Assembly: GCA_022385755.1 (NCBI GenBank)
Contig: MU278348.1
Location: forward strand, 1,337,035 to 1,401,034
DNA: 64,000 nucleotides
Source: Trametopsis cervina
Lineage: Eukaryota; Basidiomycota; Agaricomycetes; Polyporales; Irpicaceae
Direction: 5' to 3'
Shown: positions 1 to 12,976 of the stretch, one piece after another
Numbering within the stretch: the first letter of the stretch is position 1
How the letters are laid out: each line of letters opens with the position of its first letter
Position numbers and translations under genes: made by a program
The notes under the pieces: generated by a model
The model's input: only the letters and a program-made list of their open reading frames with translations
What the model was told of the DNA's origin: nothing
The model's database searches: none

Positions 1-2346
1 GGGAAATCGCGCGCCCACTCTCAGCAAGCCGATGCTTAAGGAGCTAACCAAGGAAGGCGATGCATCCTTGGAGGTCCATCTTCATTACAAGGGCGAGATC
101 CGCATAACGGTCGACGCTACCGCCACCATCAATCTCGGAGCGCGTTTCAAATCATACACGGTCAAATTAGTCCTTGCAGCTGTATTACGAGAGATCGAGG
201 GCAACCTACTCGTGAAAGTGAAACGGCCGCCTAGCAGTCGTATCTGGTATGCGTTTACTCAGGTTCCGCGGATGGTCCTGGATGTGGAACCCGTCGTCAG
301 CGAGCGGCAGATAACTTGGAGCATGATTTTGAGCACCATCGAGTCGCGCATGAGAGAAGTGGTATGTAGCTGTCTCATATGCTTATTTGATATTGGTGTG
401 CTCATTCTCCGTAGATCCTAGAATCCATCGTCTTGCCGAATATGGACGATGTATCCTTCTTTGACAGCTTCGAGTACGATCACAGGGGTGGCATCTGGGC
501 AGATGCTGCTCGACACGAACGCTCATCCGAGCTGTACCCCTCGTCGTCTGGTGAGGCTGCAGAGGAGGGCGGTTCGACTGTGTCAGCACCTGCCGTTGAG
601 GTAACACAGCCTGCCGGCAGTGATCCGGAACTTGTTGGCATTGAACGTTCAAACTCTGCTCCGGTAGAGTTACAAGCTGACGAAGAAGCCGCCAAAGATG
701 CAGCGGACTCAAACCTTCTCAACCGCGCTCATACCGTAGCAGGGCCGTCGCCTTCGCCAGCGACGTCCCCGCGAAGACGTACATGGTTCACTGGATCACA
801 GGGCGATGACGCCAATCCGACCAACACAGATGGTGGAGAGTTATCTGATTCTGGTCCCAGGGGAAGGCCCACAGAGAGTCTGACACGGAGAATAAGCTCC
901 AGTCGATCTGTTCCACTTCTACCAGAAACCGACACGCTCCGTTCTACATCAGCTGAACCTTCAGCCGACACTGATACGCTTGAGTCCAGACGGTCGTCGT
1001 CTCGCCACTCGCAGGCATCCTCCTCTCAATCACAAGATGGCCAGCCGCCACAAGTTTCGGAGCAGGCATCAACAAGCAGCCAAGCCGACTCCCTCTTTTC
1101 CGGATTCAGGCCCAAGAGCCCTGGGCACCAGAAGACACCTTCAACTAGCCCTACGAACAACTTCTTCCAGACGCTTAAGTCTCGTGACAAACAGGCGATC
1201 AGCAACACCGCGAAAGAGGCTATACGCAAATGGGGTGTCAGCTGGGGGACTCTGAAGAAGGACAACCCTCCCGCGAGTGACGATGACACTGCCTCGGACA
1301 CGGATAGCCAGAGACAAGCCGACGGCAGGACGCACAGGCCCAAACCAAGTTATGCTGACGTCCGTGCCGCGGTGGCGCAACGTAAAGGGGCCGCAAATGC
1401 TGATGGGCTTCTGAGCCCGGATTTCGTGCCCTCAGAGTCGGTGGCAATACCCAGGGCCAAGGAACGCACGACAAGCATCTCATCTCTGCATTCGCACACA
1501 TCTGCAGCCTCTCCGTCAACCTCACCCGTACCGGATCTCCCTCTGCCAGATAACTCACACCCGCGCTCCGTCTCCCCTGCCCCGTCACCCCTACAGCCAC
1601 CCCAATTACCGCCGCGCACACGCACAGTATCCCACCAGTCGCAATCACAGCCCGGCAGCGAATCCGTCCTCGGACCCAGCGTAGACGACACAGAGCCCCC
1701 AGCACGCGTCATCCAATCCCAGCCGTCCGCCCCGAAGGCGATGATGATCCCCGGTATACACGCAAGCCACCGCGGAGAGGTCATGTCGATGGGGTACGTC
1801 GCGCCGACGCCGCCTTCCGAGCCCAAAAAGCAGCCCGCCGCCATCCAGAGCGTGTACCGCCTCTGGAAAGCGCCGTCCAACCAATCCTCATCATCATCGG
1901 ACCCTCCACAATCGGATTCACAGCCCGGGGATCAAGACGTGTCCTCCGCGAGTGTTTCGACAGGATCGTCGTCGTCGTCGGCCACCGCCGTACCCTTGAC
2001 GTTCCCCGCGCGCCCCGTCCCTCCGCCGCTCCCGCCACGATCGGCGTCGACGAACGCTGTGCAGATCGTCGCTGAGCCGCCGAGACACCCGCCTGGGGTC
2101 GATAGGACGTCCCCGCCGGCGAGCGCGGCCTTGATGGGCATTGTTGAGCGTGATGATGAGAAGCGTAGTTCACTTGATCTGCCGAGAGCGGCGAGTGAGG
2201 TTGGAAGGACAGGCGGAGGTGCTGATGATGAAGGTTCTGTTGCTAATATGGATGGTTCGGTTGGTCAGGACGGTGTGCCGACTCAGAAACCGAGGCCGCC
2301 TGCGTTGCCTCCGCGTAGGACGCAGCCTGCGGTCGTCGCGCAATGA
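1..2346 (+). CDS. NVJ2/TEX2-like SMP-domain lipid-transfer protein, 3' part
   Basis: Partial gene, open at the left edge. Reading frame starts at base 2; exons 2-361 and 415-2346 (intron 362-414, 53 nt), giving 763 visible residues. The first ~135 residues are the C-terminal half of an SMP (synaptotagmin-like mitochondrial lipid-binding) domain of the Nvj2/TEX2 type, with the landmarks [36 protein letters not shown] and [10 protein letters not shown]. In yeast Nvj2 this domain moves lipids at nucleus-vacuole and ER-Golgi contacts; the membrane segment and PH domain expected upstream are outside the window. The remaining ~600 residues are disordered, rich in Ser, Pro and Gln, and hold several SH3-ligand-like proline motifs (PPLPPR near 2030-2045, [10 protein letters not shown] near 2293-2325). 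Family assignment is firm; a function for the tail is not visible. Confidence 0.85.
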
Positions 2347-5300
2347 TCGTTGGTAACGCTTTCGCATTGCATACTCTCGTCACTGGTCTTTCATGTCGTT
2401 TCCTCTCGCATCTCATGTATCATATCCCCACATTGTACACTGTTCACATATAACTCATCTACCCAATCCACCGCTCGTTCGCTCACTTCCTTATAACCCA
2501 CGAAAGCCTTTCCAGTTCAGTTCTGCTCACGATCACCGTATCCTAATCAGAGTCGGGCAACTCGTGCTGTACAGCGGTGCTAATCTATACTGTTATAACA
2601 TATCCCAGCGTCGTATCTGCGCAGGCTGTCTGTTCGTGATGCGATTGAGTTCTGCAATGTGACATGACAGGCGTGTTGTTGGCGGTTTTCGGCCTGGATG
2701 TGTTGATCATGCTTAGATGGCTGTAACGATTGTGCGTGGGAGCATCGCTTTAGTCAGCGTACGCTGATGAGGGGACTTACGAGACCTGAGAAATGCAAGC
2801 ATCTTGACAACTGGCTATGTCGGACTCCTGGTTCGCAGCTTGAGCCACTGCAGTGTACCGGAGGGATTACGCAGAAGGCGAACGTGTCTTGGGAACGCTA
2901 ATATACGTACCGTCCTCTGGTTCGCGAACCACAGACTGCGTATCCCACGACGTGATCAACCCCAGCGTGCAACCTCCGACTCTTGCGGAACAACGATTGT
3001 GCTTCCCAGCTCTCGTCAGTGTCCCAGTTGGCGGTATGTTCACTTCTTGCGGTGGCGGAAGGAGGGACTTGCCTGCAGCACCCCTGCTCTGCGTATGATC
3101 GGCTCAGTGGCTAGCAAGCCGTGCGTTATTTATCTTGTCCGTCCGTTCGTTGATGTAAGGTCTGATCGTGATGTTGGTGGAGACTGGGAGCTCCTGCATT
3201 CTCTCGTGTCACCCGTGACAACGCGAAGGGGTGGATACGTGCTGAACATTGGCCCACCGACGTCGGCGGCTCGGTTATGCGACGGACGACCCACTCGCAT
3301 TGCAACCCTGGCCGACGGAACGGCGGTGGAATTTATAGCACAGAGGTGCTGCGGCGGCGAGCGTGTCGACGTGCCCATGAGAGGGAGATTATCATCACTG
3401 GCACGTCAATCGGGGGCTCTTGGCGATGATGTCGCATTTGCGACGCTCTATCGCCTGCTCGCCCGCCGGCGAGCGCACAGTTTTCCTCGGTGAAAGCTCT
3501 GGAGGTGACGGTGGCGATCAGCAACTGCGTCTGCGGGCACAGCCACTGTAAACGGGTCCAGAGTTCGCTCCACAGTGCATACATGCCTTCCAACTACAGT
3601 ATCGTAGTGTCGCCGTATCCCCGTACTGTATTGTCCAGCGCGTGATGAAGATGGAAACGGATTTGCTGCTATGTGGGATGTCCCCATCTGCCTGACGGCG
3701 GTGTGGTACACCCACCGAACGGCTTCTCCGAGATGACGGAACAGCAGCGCAACAATGGTGGGAAAACCTGCCAGGCGTGGTTGGATGGGGTGACAGATCT
3801 CCAGTGAGGTCGGGTACTTGGGTCCCGTGGAACGTTTGTCCGCGTTCTGGACTTTCAATGAATAACGTCGCGAAGACAGAATTCGAACCAGGACCAAGCG
3901 AAGATTCCTCCCCCGATAGCCGGTGCATTCAGGCATGCTGCGTGGGTGCGTCTCAGTGTTTTTGCGTCATTCGTACACGGATGTCAGGTCTGTAAGAGGG
4001 TGCGGTAAATTAGCTCTCCGAGTCGCGAGATGGGACGACGAATGCCCGGAAATACAGTACGCACGGGGAGAGGCCGAGGCTGTACTGCGTTTTGGGTGTT
4101 GAGTACAGGGTCTGCTGTACTTGGTGTACTGAGACCCTTTCCCAAGGTCGCACGGTCAGGATCTGCGGTGTAACAGAGTGCGCGTAAGCGTGACGGTAAT
4201 CAAACGTGAATCTCAGGGCCCCGCCGTTGCCGCACTGCTGCACCGCACACCATTCAGTACGGTACGATTGCGTGATTTTCCATTATACGAAGAAGCTTGC
4301 TGCTCCCTCCCGCGGCGAGAATTGAGGACAACAGCAGTGCGGCGCCGCAGAATCCCCTTGTTCGACAGTGAAAGTGATGGCCGCCGTCGAGTACGCCGCC
4401 CCCTTGTGTCTCTTGTTTCGTTGTCGCGATGTCCGACGACTTTCTACCTGTGTTGAGATGCGCACGAACGTTACGTACCTGGTTGCGTAAACACGCAGGT
4501 CGTGGCTGGCCTCACGGAACTATGAGAATGAAAAAGCATGAAAAAAAGTCCTCGTGGATCAGGCGTCCCGTACCAAGCATGGACGTTTCGGCCGCCCGGT
4601 GGGTGTGTGTTTGGTAAGAAACGCGCTGTTTGGACCGCAACATCCACGTTGATCTCGGCTATGCGTCCTCCTCCGAAATTGCAGCAGCAGCGCGCCCCGT
4701 CGTGTGAGGCCCGCGACGCACGGGGCTGTGGATTGGTGCATTTCCCCACTGGTGGCGGATGATAGCCTCTGATCGCAGTGGTACTAGTGGTACTATGCAT
4801 CCGCGAAGGTATGTGTAGCCTTCGCTCGCTCGCACTTGTTCGACTGTTTTCGCAGAGACGATTGTATCCGAGCAGGGCCTACTCTGAAGATGAACACTTC
4901 ACTAGCGCAGCACAGCCTCGGAGAAGGTGCCTTGAGGCGGGGACGAGGAAATGGCTGCTGTTCGAAATCAATCAGGCGGTGGGCGCCTGGCAGGTTGTCA
5001 TTGCAACAGGATAAGCTCTCGCTAATTTATTGTCAATTAACCAGGCTTTTGCGTCTCAGACCTCTGCCAGGGTCCCTCTCGCATTCCGGTGATATAGCCA
5101 CGACCATTCAGCGCTGTGTCTGCGACCTTGCTCGGTCTCTCGACTCTCCCTCCGTCCCCCGCCCCCCATTCTCTAACGGCCCCTGGACGTCTGCCCCGTA
5201 TCTGGCCACACAGCCTGCGGGTGTATTCCTGTACTAGTATCATCTCGTACGCACGCTACTTATCTATCATCAACCCATCGCTCTTCATATTGACACCATC

Positions 5301-5397
5301 TACACATAAGAAACACACAACCGTCACTCGCGCCCCTTCCCCACCACGACCGCACGACATTTCACGCCAGCATCCTGCCAGGCCCTTCGTTTCCGCC
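2347..5397. other. Gene-free interval, about 3 kb
   Basis: I see no convincing gene here. The longest open frame (2804-3493, +) encodes an Arg/Cys-rich translation with no recognisable motif, is overlapped by antisense frames of similar length, and does not extend by splicing into anything conserved. The last ~250 bases (about 5140-5397) are strongly pyrimidine-rich, as often seen in fungal promoters and leaders, and probably serve the gene that starts at 5398. A non-coding transcript cannot be excluded from sequence alone. Confidence 0.5.
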
Positions 5398-8300
5398 ATG
5401 ACAGAAGACTTCCCCCCTTCCTCGCCGCCTTCGGCAGCGTTTAACGACCCCCTTGATTTTTCGCGCAAGAACTACACGCGACCGCTCGTGATCTCGCCAA
5501 ACCTCAGCGCCGCACTCGAATACGACGAACAGACCCGCAACAACGCGCATATACCCGGCCCAAGCGGTCGCCGCATGAGCGAAGCGGACATCCCCCTCGC
5601 AGGGCTCCCGCCGCCCCCTAGACCAAAGAGCCGCACGAACAGTGTCCGGAGAATAAAATCCCCACCAACGTCCCCCGCCTCGGCCCCTATCGCAATGGCG
5701 GACAAGCAGTCTCCTCCGCCCGTGCCCACCTCGCCCACCCCGTCCTCCATAATGCAGCCCTCCTCCTCGCCCCCTGTCTCATTTTCGAACCCATTCATCA
5801 ATCCCCCGCCCCGGCTCGCGCATCTCGTGACCGAGTCCTCTCCGCCGCCGCCCTTCACATTCCCGGCCGATCGCAGGTCCCTCGCAGATCACTCCCCGCG
5901 CTCGTCGATCGAGTCGCGTATCTGCGATTCGCCACGGAGCGATACAAGGCCGTCGCACTCACCCGTCCAGGCGACGGCAGCGTCTTCGCCTGAAAGTGCA
6001 GAGGCCACTAAGCCAACATTCCAGCGCCACCTGCGTTATTTGTCCTCGTTGTCGAAAGTGGACAAGCTACTTGTGATCGGCAAGACGTTAGCGGGTGGAA
6101 AGAGTGAAGCGAAGCAGCAGAAGATTGTAGGGGCAGGGAGACGCGGGAGTGATGCGAGCTTCCTCGAGGAGGAGGTCCCGGACAAGCTTGGGAGAGATGT
6201 AGCACCGGTGACGGCTCGACACCGCAGGAAACTCGTCCGCGGACGCTCTAGCTCGTCGGGAGGGAGCGCGAGCACGCCGTCCTCGCCCATCGTGTGTTCG
6301 CCAGACGTGTTTCCACAGAGTGAGTCTCGTTTCGTTTTTATCTGTCCTCCTACAAATTGTTCGCGACCGTTGCTGAGGGAAGCTCATGTTCTCGCGTTTT
6401 GATTTTGTCGTTACAGCGACGGGCAGCTTTAGCAGCAGCACGAGCGATGTGCCTCCGCCCGCCGAGAAGGACCCGGCCCGCCGATCAGCGGGCATATTGC
6501 CGGTCGCAGAGCAGCCGTCGGTCTCCATGGTCCTAGCGACACGTCCCATTTTGATCTCCCACGCTCGCCATCCCTCCGCTGCCTCGACTTTAAGGTCGAC
6601 CGCCAGCTCTGAATCCAGCCACGACCCCCCGTCGACACCCAACGACACACGGATATCCATCTCAAGCACCATATACCAGGACTCGCATTATTCAATCCCT
6701 TTCGACCCTCCTTTTTCGCCCCCTCTCCCCACCGGCAGGTCCACTGACATTATCATGGACTCTCCGCCCAGCGATCGCGAGTCTTTTATCGACCTCGCAT
6801 CCCCTCGCTCACCCGAGTTTAATGTCAACCAGCACACCGATCGATTCTCGCGCGACTACCGTACAGACCTCGCTAATCTCGCAGACCTCTCATCCAAGCG
6901 CCCCCCTCCCATCCTCAACACCAGCGGAACCAAACCTCCTCTTCCGACCTCTCCAAAGCCCAACTTTGACTCCCCTCGCTCGCGATCCATGCAGCCGCCT
7001 CACCAGCGGCGACACGGTGCACCCGATAGCCCAGAGCAACGTGAGCATGGCCGACCTTCGACGCGTCCGTCCACGACGAATTTGCTGAACCCCAAGGAGC
7101 GCGCGGATCGTGTGCGTCAGAACCGCAAGCTTGCACAGGTGTTTGGTCAAACCCCAGGCGCCATGGAAGCGCGCGCGGCCGCCGTCGCGGCGTCGCACGA
7201 GGCCCACGCCGACGCAAGCGTCCCCACCGGCTTGCGCTGTGCCCCTGTCGCCGGCCTCAGCACCAAGCAACACAGGCAGCTGCACCCTCGCGGTGCCGTG
7301 TCGATGTCGGTCAACACGGGTGGACCCTCGGACGCAATCTCCCGTGCGGTATGGCCGCCTCCTGAGGGCACGAAACGACTCACTCTCGGTGTGCGAAGGC
7401 ATTCTAGTCCGCTCACGCCCGACGCGGTGTCATTCCTTGAAGACACGGACGACGCAGACGAGGAGGATGATCCGCGTCGGACGTCGGCTGTCATCGAAAT
7501 CGGCCCCGCGCCGGAAGCGACGCACGATGGCGGGGAGGCCGGACGCCCGCTGCTGCATCGGCGGAGCAGCAGCGCTCTCACGTCCCCCACGTCGTTCATA
7601 GACTGGTCGGAAGAGGATACACCCGCTGACGGGGTCTCGTCCATCATCAGTCTTCAGACGCCGACGGCAGATAGAAGACCTGCCCTCCCAGCGACGCTGT
7701 CTTCCTCTGCCTCCATCTACAGTCTCACCCCCGAAGAGCTCGACGAAGAAGAACGCCGTCGGAAGCGCGAAAAGCTTGCGAGACTCCACCGTTTCCTTGG
7801 TTCGCGCGTGCCCACCGACCTCGTCCTTCAGCAGCTCAGCATCAACACCGCGCTTGACCTGCCCCCCGCGGCGTCAGAGACCGTGTCTGCCGTCGAGCGA
7901 CCGAAGCAACAGCAACAGATGGACGCAGAAGCCCGCAGAGTGTGGGTACGAAGGCGGCGGAGCAGCTCTGCTGCAGAATTTGGCGGGAGGTGGTCGGACG
8001 ACATTGACAGGCTCAAGGAGGACCTCAACGACAAGGAAAAGGCGCAGAACGTGAAGCGGGCGCTCAAGATGGAAAAGGTAAGAGACAGACAGGCAACTTG
8101 TATCATCAGCGCACTTGTGATGCTCACCACACCGTTATCTTCACACAGATGTTTGGCGTCGCGCCACCCCAAACCTTGTATCACACCCGTGCTGTGCCTG
8201 TGTCACCTGGCTTCGCCTTACCGCCGGTTCCCTCGCCGTCCACGAAGCAACCTCGTTCGTCGTACACGTCCAGCTCGCCCCTCGCGTCGCCCCGCAACGC

Positions 8301-9081
8301 GAACCAGAGTCCGTACACGCGCAACAAGATCAAAAAGAAGGGCAACCGCCCCGGCACCGCGGACTCAGCCGAGCCCCTCATGGGCGAGCGCGACACGCAG
8401 GACGGCCTGTCGCGCCTCGGGTTTTCGGAGGTGTACGAGCACTACCGGCACTCGCTCAACTCGCTGAACGACATCATCGATCGGGTACGTGTCTCTGCAT
8501 TTATCATTTATGCTCTCTGCTCTTTCATATACGCGGGATCTTCGCTCATTCCGCGGCGCACGCCTTTTGTTTTTGTTTAGGACGACAAGGCATCCCTCGA
8601 ACGCCTCCACGACCTCATCCACAGCGACGGACATGAGCCGCGCTTGCAGACGTTTGCTCGCCACGAAGATGACCAGCAGCAGCCAGAGAGCCCGCGCACA
8701 CCCAAAGCGGAACGACGCCGTTCGCTCCCCTCGCGCACGTCCATGACCTCACTGTCGTCGGAGTTCAGCATCGCCGCCACGATCACGTCCCCCGATCCAG
8801 AGGAGATGTCCTTCCAAGCACGGCGCCGGCGAGCGGCGAAGCTTACGCAGTTCTTTGGCGTCGACTACCGCGAGCTCATGGCTGAGATCCTGGAGAGCCT
8901 TGAGCGTGGATTGGAGGAGGAGAGGGGGTTGGGCACTTTGGACCCCCACGAAGTTCAGGTACGTTTTCATGATTTCTCCGTAAATCAGATTAATGCTTGG
9001 GATGCTTACCCCGGCCTCTTGCAGGAACTTCTTTCAAAACTGCGTAGACTGAAGTCTAGGCGAAGCGCTTTTCTCGGATGA
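5398..9081 (+). CDS. Conserved-looking disordered fungal protein of unknown function
   Basis: Exons 5398-6319, 6417-8077, 8149-8484, 8581-8958 and 9025-9081 join in frame to 1117 residues. The ATG at 5398 follows a CT-rich leader. Almost the whole protein is low-complexity Ser/Pro/Arg sequence with many SP/TP phosphorylation-like sites. Ordered-looking parts are few: a short helix at the end of exon 1 (RHLRYLSSLSKVDKLL), a charged helix near LTPEELDEEERRRKREK followed by LARLHRFLGSRVP, and a C-terminal block with AKLTQFFGVDYREL, an acidic helix and a basic end. This last block looks like the conserved core. I do not recognise the family and give no function. The layout suggests a scaffold or signalling adaptor, but that is inference only. 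Splice sites are canonical and phases agree across all four introns. Confidence 0.8.
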
Positions 9082-9471
9082 GCCGTGCTGCTGTTGTTGG
9101 TGCTGCTTTCATGCCTTTTTTCATGACTATTCACGAATAGGGTGGTCGCGAGTACATTCCATTCCTTTTACCCTAGACCTGGTATAATTCGTCGCTGCCG
9201 CGGCACTCTCCTGCGTAGGGCAGCACTATGCTGCAGCTCGGTCCTTCCCGTCTGTCTCCCCATCTGTAACTCATCTGTACATCACCTTTACAACTTGCGC
9301 AATATCTCCTTATATCAATCTTTCGTTTTAATCCATGTGTTGGCTCACTTTGAATTTGCCTCTCGCCGCGCGCAGCGCTGTTTGACCCCAGTGTGCACAT
9401 AATGCATTACTGTAAAAACCGCGGTAAGACCGTCCGAACCCAACAGACAACTACATACAGAGAATAGCACG
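9082..9471. other. Convergent 3' intergenic region
   Basis: 390 bases between the stop of the disordered protein (+) and the stop of the golgin (-). AT- and CT-rich with no open frame of note; expected to hold the 3' UTRs and polyadenylation sites of both genes. No individual signal stands out. Confidence 0.5.
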
Positions 9472-12400
9472 CTACAAAATCACAAGATCGCCGCGACACG
9501 AGTGGCACCAGAAGATGTGGGAATCGTCCAAGTAAACTGTTGTCCGCTTGGGAGATGGAGGAACGACGGACGGCGCATAAGATTCTGCTACAGCAGGAAG
9601 AGCCGCTTTGGGCACCGGTGATGCTCTAGAAGGATGCGACTTGGCGGCGGCAGCTTCGCTGTCGATTCGTACCTTCAGCATGCTTAAGCTGACCTTGCGC
9701 TTATGCCGCATCTCGGGCGAAAGACCCTCGAAGGTCGAGAGAGGGGACGACGCAGCCAGGGGGCTGCCGTTGGAGTTCGCATTGCGAACTGAGCTGAATG
9801 ATGCGCGGCGTAGGTCGTCAGAGTGGCCGACGGTACGGCTGGAGATGCGGGCTGGGGGCGGAGGGCGCTGCGACGTCCTCGAGGTCGGGCGGCTCTGCAA
9901 GAGCTGGTCCTCGAGCATGGCGACGCGTCGTTGCAAGGCGATAGCCTCATTCTCCGCCTCGTATACCGATGTCTCGAGGGCGCGAATCTCCGACTGCGCA
10001 GCCGATAGCTCGAGAGCATGCTGCTGCTTGATCGCTGAGAGCATCTCTTCGCCGAGAGGATTTGTCGACGGGCTGGCAGGGCCCGACTGAGTCTCATTCA
10101 GCCGCTCGATCTGCTCATCCTTAGCGGACAGTTCTGCGCGCAGAACCTCTAGTTCTCCGCGCGCGCGTTCGAGGACCTCTTGCGCCTCCTCTTGAGCCTG
10201 TCTGCGCTCGTCTGCTTCGAGGCGTAAGGATGCGAGCTCGTTCTTGGTGGCACGCGCCGAGGAATTGAGTCGGTCGACCTCTTCCAGATGCCGATTGGCC
10301 TGTTGCCGGTACTCTGTTCGTTCTCCCTCGAGATTGCGGGACGCAGTGCGCAGTCCTTCAAGCTCTTTCTGAAGCTCTATGTACGCCTTCTCCAGCTCAG
10401 TTGCGTTTGATTGCGATAGGGAACGTTCTTTCTCCAAGGCGCTATTCAATTCGCGTTGTTTGCTCTCGGTACCTGCATGTCGGTCCCGCAGTTCATCGAG
10501 CTCCGCTTCGAGCTGAGCAATGGTATTGTCGCGTGCCCGCAAGCTGCGGGTGAGGCCATCGACCTTCTCTCCGAGGTCCGCTTTCACATCAGTAAGTTCC
10601 ACAATCTTCGGACGCATCTCCTCCAACGAGCGCATCAGGTTGATGCCGTCCTTCTGGAGGTTGGCCTGCGTTTTCTCTGCTTCATCAGCGCGACGCTGCG
10701 CAGCCTTCAATTCCGCCTGCGTTTGCTGCAACGCTCGTACACTAGTGCTAAGCTCCGATACGGTCTGTGCGAGTTTCTGCTGCAGCTCGGTAAGGGTCGT
10801 CTGATTGGTCGCTATTTGTGACTCCAAGGAGACCTTGCTCTGCAAAAGATTATCTCGCTCGGAAGAAACTGCGGTAAGCTGCTCCTGCGCAGACTGATGG
10901 GAGTCCTTCAATTCCGCATGACGGCTCTTCCACTCTGATTCTAACTCGGCAAGAGTGCGAAGCCGAACCTCAAACACATCACGCTCAGACTTGAGGGTGC
11001 TCTGAGCCTGCAGAAACAGCGGTTAGTAGATGTCTTATCATATTAAGATACACCATAAGATCCACCTGTTGCAATTTTGTAACCTGGAACTCCAGCTCGT
11101 CTGCGCGGTTCTGAGTGTTCTGAAGCGTTTCTTCCAAACGCTCTGCTCGATCGTCGCTTTCGATCTGTTCTTCCAGTTCACGAACTCGGCGCTGAGACTT
11201 ATCCAGCTGAGTCTTAAGTTCATTGACAGTACTATTAAGAGCATGAAACTCTCGATCCTACAAGCATTTTAGAACAATAACGGTCCTCAATTTCGGTAAT
11301 TAAAACTCACCAGGTCGCGCGTTCTGTCAGCTAGGGACTTCTCAGAAACAATGAGCTCGGAGATACGTTGCGATGCCACCCGGTCCTTGTCAGACAAGTC
11401 AGTGACCGCAGCTTGAAGCCGATCAGCCCGGCTTCGTTCCGTTTGCCATGCGGAAGTGATGTCGGTGAGTTCTTTGGTATAATGTTAACGAGCAGAGCGT
11501 TGGCTGAATAATTGACAACATACTTGACTCTGTATGTTGCAAATGCTCGACTGACGCGATCAGAGTAGTTTTCTCCGACACCAGCAATGAAATGGTCGCC
11601 TGCTGCTGTTCAATCTGAGTGGTTGATTCCTGAATTGCTGCTTCGAGCTCTGCTATCCGAGAATCTTTGATACCAGCCTTCATCCGCTCGTCATTGAGCA
11701 CAGCCTTCATTTCTTGAATCTCTGTGAAAAGGGATTGCGGATACTGTCAAGATGAGCCTAAGCTACGAAGGAAGATTTGACACACTAGCTTCTGAACCCT
11801 TGAGCCGTTCAACAGACGCCGCCAGATTCGCCTTCTCAAATTGCAACGACGAGATAGCTCTCTCTTTCGCCTGGAGTTCATCCTCAAGGCGACGAAGGTC
11901 TTCCTCCATGGTTTGCGTTACATCCTGCAGTTGCGCAAGCTTTCCACGTTCTTCTTGTAGCAAGTCTTTGTTTCTTTGCACGTCTTGAGAAGCGTCATTG
12001 AGGATGCATCAGTCATTACCGGTTTAATGACATACCGGTCTTCGCTCCAGCAAGCTGTCGTGATATCGTAGCCTTCTCTTGCTCGAGGGACGATACAAGA
12101 GCCTTCTGCTCATCGAGCTGATTCGACATTTGCTCAACTTCATGCTCCGCGTGTTCCAAGAAACCCTGGAGTTTCTCTGTCTTGCTCTGTTCGGACCTCA
12201 AAATATCACTAGTTTGTTGCAGCTCTGAGGTGCATATATCAGTAAACATTCGCTCGAGATGGCCTAGACTTACTAGACTCCAGCTGCTTCAGTTGCCCGA
12301 CGGATGCCGCTAGAGAGCCCTTCTCAGCTTCCAGATTTGCTATGGAACGAGCTTGGTCTTGGATCAACGCGCGCAGATCATCCCGTTCCTTATTGTCTGA

Positions 12401-12976
12401 GATGGGCGAAGTGATTTGAAGTATAGATGCGGGTGTTGCAGGCTTGGGCGCATGGATGGTGGAAGATGTAGGCTGTGAGAGCGTACTCGCACTCGTAAGG
12501 GGGGAATTGGGTACAGAAGAGGTCACGACCTGAGAGGACGTGGATAGTGTCTCGACGCGGTCCAACGAAGATAGCCAATGTGAGTCCGAATGTTCGTGTC
12601 CATCCGTGAATCTATACTCAGCAGGTCATACAGAAGTCTCAGTGGCGTTGTTATTGTATAGAGTCTTGGGGGATGAACATACAGGTCCCCGGTATTGCGT
12701 CCGTTGTGTAAATCGTGTCCATTGTGTAGCGGTGACGGAGGGACCGGTTGATGTGCTTCTGCAATTGCGGGTGTGGACGACCGGGAGGGCGCTGGGCTCG
12801 GTGAGGGGACACGAGAGTCTCCTGCGCCAGCAGAACCCGCGACTTTGGCCTGCTGTCTCTTCTTCAGCTAGAAGAGTAGTCAACGTGTATTAGCCCACTA
12901 TGATACCTGAAAGCCGCAGACAACACACCAGAGCTCGAGCCCGAGCTGCTTTCGCCGCGCGGTCATCCTCTGCCAT
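9472..12976 (-). CDS. GM130/Bug1-like coiled-coil golgin
   Basis: Exons on the minus strand: 12976-12929, 12867-12683, 12611-12274, 12224-12036, 11983-11786, 11721-11524, 11471-11311, 11257-11066 and 11007-9472; 1014 residues. The donor of the last intron could be at 11065 (GTGGAT, used here) or 11053 (GTGTAT), a 4-residue difference. The N-terminus is short and basic (AARARALLKKRQQ), like the vesicle-tether-binding end of GM130-type golgins. It is followed by a Ser/Pro linker (VPSPSPAPSRS) and then ~700 residues of near-continuous coiled coil in which the motif 'ISLLxSEKxTLxASVExL' recurs every ~65 residues, roughly one copy per exon. After a disordered stretch the protein ends in FWCHSCRGDLVIL: a hydrophobic C-terminus of the kind bound by GRASP-type PDZ domains (known for GM130 and GRASP65). 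Golgi role is inferred from this architecture. Confidence 0.8.

Noticed and set aside
2804..3493. 229-codon plus-strand frame in the first gap
   Set aside because: No recognisable domain, Arg/Cys-rich noise-like composition, overlapping antisense frames of similar length and no conserved exon to splice to.
3876..3900. tRNA-like B-box (GGTTCGAATTC on the minus strand)
   Set aside because: No matching A-box at the right distance and the flanks do not fold into acceptor and T arms; single motif match only.
9608..10090. 160-codon plus-strand frame opposite the golgin
   Set aside because: Antisense to the coiled-coil and disordered parts of the golgin's last exon; Ser/Arg-rich without any family signal.
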